A stretch of 64,000 bases of DNA, taken from the NCBI GenBank assembly GCA_964602475.1, contig CAZRRN010000004.1:26480-90479 (forward strand), read 5' to 3'. The first letter of the stretch is position 1, and each line of letters opens with the position of its first letter. This document shows, piece after piece, positions 62,046 through 64,000 of this stretch. Under the pieces are notes generated by a model. The model was not told where the DNA came from. It made no database searches and worked only from the letters and a program-made list of their open reading frames with translations. The DNA comes from SZUA-448 sp964602475. Its GTDB lineage: Bacteria > Bacillota > Clostridia > Lachnospirales > Lachnospiraceae. The position numbers and the translations under genes are program-made.

Positions 62046-63320
62046 CTACTGCAGGTCAATCGACTTTCCGATATCATGCCGCATATACTTATTATCAAAG
62101 TCAACCCATTCGGTTGCCTCATATGCCTTGGCACGTGCTTCTTTCAGATTCCTTCCGAGCGCAGTAACACCAAGGACACGTCCTCCGTTTGTCACCACAT
62201 TACCGTCTGCATCAAATTTCGTTCCGGCATGAAAAAGGAAGTAATCCTTCTTTCCCGCAAACTTTTCAGCTCCGGTAATCGGAAATCCCTTTTCATAATG
62301 CTCCGGATATCCGTCAGAAGCCAGAATAACACAGACCGCTGCATTATCTTCAAATTCCAGCTCAACTGCAGAAAGCGTCCCGTCGATGCATGCTTCAAAT
62401 ACCTCAACAAGATCATTTTTCATTCTCGGAAGAACTACCTGAGCTTCCGGGTCTCCGAACCGTGCATTGTATTCCAGCACCTTCGGACCATCCTCTGTCA
62501 GTATCAGTCCGAAGAAGATAACTCCGCAAAACGGACGGTTCTCCGCACGCATTGCATCCACAGATGCCTGATAAATATACTTTTTACAGAATTCATCAAC
62601 CTGCGGAGTGTAAAACGGACTTGGAGAAAAATTGCCCATGCCCCCGGTATTAAGACCCTCGTCATGATCCTTCGCACGTTTATGATCCTGTGCCGAAGCC
62701 ATAATCCGAATGGTTGTTCCGTCCACAAAGGACAGCACAGAAATCTCCCGTCCGGTCAGAAATTCTTCGATTACGATCCGTTCTCCCGCTGCCCCAAACT
62801 GGCGGTCTTCCATCAGTGTTCTGACTCCCTGTTCTGCTTCTTCCTTCGTATTACAGATGAGCACACCCTTGCCGAGTGCAAGTCCGTCGGCCTTCAGAAC
62901 AATCGGAAGCTTTGCCGCCTTTAGATACTGCAGGGCTTTCTCTGCAGAATCAAAGGTTTCGTATTCTGCTGTAGGGATATGATACTTTTTCATCAGATCC
63001 TTGGAAAATGCCTTCGATCCTTCAAGAATAGCAGCCTTTCTGTTCGGTCCGAACACCCGCAGTCCTCTGGCTTCAAAGACATCAACGATACCTCCGACCA
63101 GCGGATCGTCCGCTCCGACTACTGTGAGATCAATCCGATGTGCCTCCGCAAAGTCTGCCAGCTTATCAAATTCCATTGCTTTGATTGCAACACATTCTGC
63201 CAGCGAAGCAATCCCTGCATTTCCGGGAGCACAGTAAAGCTTTTCTGTATGTCTGCTCTGACTCAGTTTCCAGCAGATGGCATGTTCCCTTCCGCCGCTT
63301 CCGATTACCAGTATTTTCAT
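62046..63320 (-). CDS. purD: Phosphoribosylamine-glycine ligase
   Basis: This is a 424-residue ATP-grasp enzyme (GAR synthetase). VIGSGGREHAICWKL at the N-terminus, LKADGLALGKGVLIC in the ATP-grasp domain and FGDPEAQVVLPRM in the metal-binding loop are present. It makes GAR from PRA, glycine and ATP. It lies 11 bases after purN, with AAAGGAAATAAA before the ATG. purH is not between them. Confidence 0.98.
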   Translation of the reverse strand: MKILVIGSGGREHAICWKLSQSRHTEKLYCAPGNAGIASLAECVAIKAMEFDKLADFAEAHRIDLTVVGADDPLVGGIVDVFEARGLRVFGPNRKAAILEGSKAFSKDLMKKYHIPTAEYETFDSAEKALQYLKAAKLPIVLKADGLALGKGVLICNTKEEAEQGVRTLMEDRQFGAAGERIVIEEFLTGREISVLSFVDGTTIRIMASAQDHKRAKDHDEGLNTGGMGNFSPSPFYTPQVDEFCKKYIYQASVDAMRAENRPFCGVIFFGLILTEDGPKVLEYNARFGDPEAQVVLPRMKNDLVEVFEACIDGTLSAVELEFEDNAAVCVILASDGYPEHYEKGFPITGAEKFAGKKDYFLFHAGTKFDADGNVVTNGGRVLGVTALGRNLKEARAKAYEATEWVDFDNKYMRHDIGKSIDLQ

Positions 63321-63331
63321 TTTATTTCCTT

Positions 63332-63958
63332 TCAGGAATTGATTCTGACTTTTCCGTCTTTAATCACCAGCCGCCCGTTTGCTATTGCGTCAATCGCTGC
63401 AGGAAGTATTTCCCACTCTGCCTGCTGCATGACGCGGAGCTGCAGAGTCTTTGGTGTGTCTTCCGGTTCTACTATAACCGGTTTCTGCAGTATAATCGGA
63501 CCCGTATCGGTTCCTGTGTCTACAAAATGTACCGTCGCTCCAGTCACCTTGCATCCACGTTTTAAAACTGCCTCATGAACCTTCAGTCCGTAATAGCCGT
63601 CTCCGCAGAAGGATGGAATCAGTGAAGGATGAATATTGATAATCCGTCCTTCATAAGCCTGCACAAGCTGTTCCGGCAGAATAACAAGGTAACCTGCAAG
63701 TACAACCAGATCCGGTTTCATACGGTTAATTTCATTCAACAGTGCACTGTCAAATTCGCTTCTCTTCTCAAAGGATCTTGGCGATATACAGCAGGAAGGA
63801 ATCGCATTCTTTGCTGCACGCTCCAGCGCGTAAGCATCCGGCTTATTACTGATAACTCCGACAATTCTTGTATTCCGAATTGTCCCGGCTTCAATCCGGT
63901 CAATAATAGCCTGAAGATTGGTACCTCCGCCCGAAACAAGTACTACGATACTCAGCAT
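63332..63958 (-). CDS. purN: Phosphoribosylglycinamide formyltransferase
   Basis: This is a 208-residue enzyme. SGGGTNLQAI binds phosphoribosyl, and NIHPSLIPSF and VDTGTDTGPII carry the catalytic Asn-His-Asp set. It transfers a formyl group from 10-formyl-THF to GAR. It overlaps the upstream purM gene by 7 bases and has AAAGGAATCACGAT before its ATG. Confidence 0.97.
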   Translation of the reverse strand: MLSIVVLVSGGGTNLQAIIDRIEAGTIRNTRIVGVISNKPDAYALERAAKNAIPSCCISPRSFEKRSEFDSALLNEINRMKPDLVVLAGYLVILPEQLVQAYEGRIINIHPSLIPSFCGDGYYGLKVHEAVLKRGCKVTGATVHFVDTGTDTGPIILQKPVIVEPEDTPKTLQLRVMQQAEWEILPAAIDAIANGRLVIKDGKVRINS

Positions 63959-64000
63959 ATCGTGATTCCTTTCTCTCCGGTTTTAATGTCACCAATGATG
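63952..64000 (-). CDS. purM: Phosphoribosylformylglycinamidine cyclo-ligase, C-terminal fragment
   Basis: Only the last 15 codons and the TGA are inside the window. They read I-I-G-D-I-K-T-G-E-K-G-I-T-I-C, like the C-terminal IGE-type end of PurM. The stop (63952-63954) lies inside the purN start (ATGCTGA arrangement), so translational coupling is likely. The call is based on the short tail and the usual purM-purN order. Confidence 0.55.
   Translation of the reverse strand, partial: IIGDIKTGEKGITIC

Overview
The window looks like a chromosomal segment of an anaerobic Clostridia, most likely a Lachnospiraceae. The reasons are strong AGGAGG-type ribosome binding sites, moderate GC, AddAB instead of RecBCD, the TIGR04086-yajC-tgt neighbourhood, a Firmicutes-type 6S RNA, a ClpC/RadA pair, and signalling and surface protein families typical of that group. 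Almost all genes lie on the minus strand and are arranged as short operons. The few plus-strand genes are a small FMN-binding-like protein, an Ig-like surface protein, a PHP phosphoesterase, a CDF metal transporter, tRNA-Trp and a FliM-N-motif protein. I see no phage, insertion sequence, CRISPR array or plasmid signature. Both ends cut genes: a P-loop ATPase at the left and purM at the right.

Layout, left to right. 1-8.1 kb: a partial P-loop ATPase, then a transcription unit (read right to left) of a membrane protein, an ABC ATPase, a large FtsX-type permease and a secreted transglutaminase-like protein. 8.3-12.9 kb: a CarD-like regulator, a TetM/EF-G-like GTPase fused to a Rae1/YacP-type NYN nuclease domain, a YbaK-type deacylase and an esterase. 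13.1-19.6 kb: a c-di-GMP and polysaccharide block (Wzz-like protein, GGDEF protein, rfbB, EAL protein). 19.6-22 kb: an ABC-2-like exporter. 22-29.2 kb: addB-addA. 29.3-34.3 kb: an FMN-binding-like protein, nadE, 6S RNA and an OmpR-type two-component system. 34.5-40.2 kb: an Ig-like protein, TIGR04086 protein, PHP protein, yajC, tgt, CDF transporter and tRNA-Trp. 40.2-43 kb: a chemoreceptor and a protein with a FliM-like CheY-binding motif. 43-46.6 kb: a sialate O-acetylesterase, a zinc-ribbon protein with glutamine-rich tandem repeats, and uridine phosphorylase. 46.7-52.3 kb: radA followed by an SH3 lipoprotein, a PQQ-type propeller protein, a substrate-binding protein with permuted lobe order and an orphan permease. 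52.4-60.4 kb: two large secreted/anchored proteins, a GntR-type regulator, clpC and a small conserved protein. 60.7-64 kb: purM-purN-purD and glyA.

The observations most worth following are these. (i) A 90-bp element occurs twice, each time between the penultimate and last gene of an operon in the sense direction; it can form hairpins that are preserved between the copies by G-U changes. (ii) A translational GTPase carries a ribosome-dependent mRNA endonuclease-like domain. (iii) A stand-alone protein carries the FliM CheY-P-binding peptide, opposite a chemoreceptor with a sigma-D-like promoter. (iv) A solute-binding protein has its lobes in circularly permuted order, beside a permease with a degenerate EAA loop and no ATPase. 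(v) A 6S RNA with a consensus promoter lies under a false ORF. (vi) clpC sits behind a GntR-type regulator and surface protein genes instead of ctsR-mcsA-mcsB. All functional statements rest on reading motifs by eye; no database search was run.
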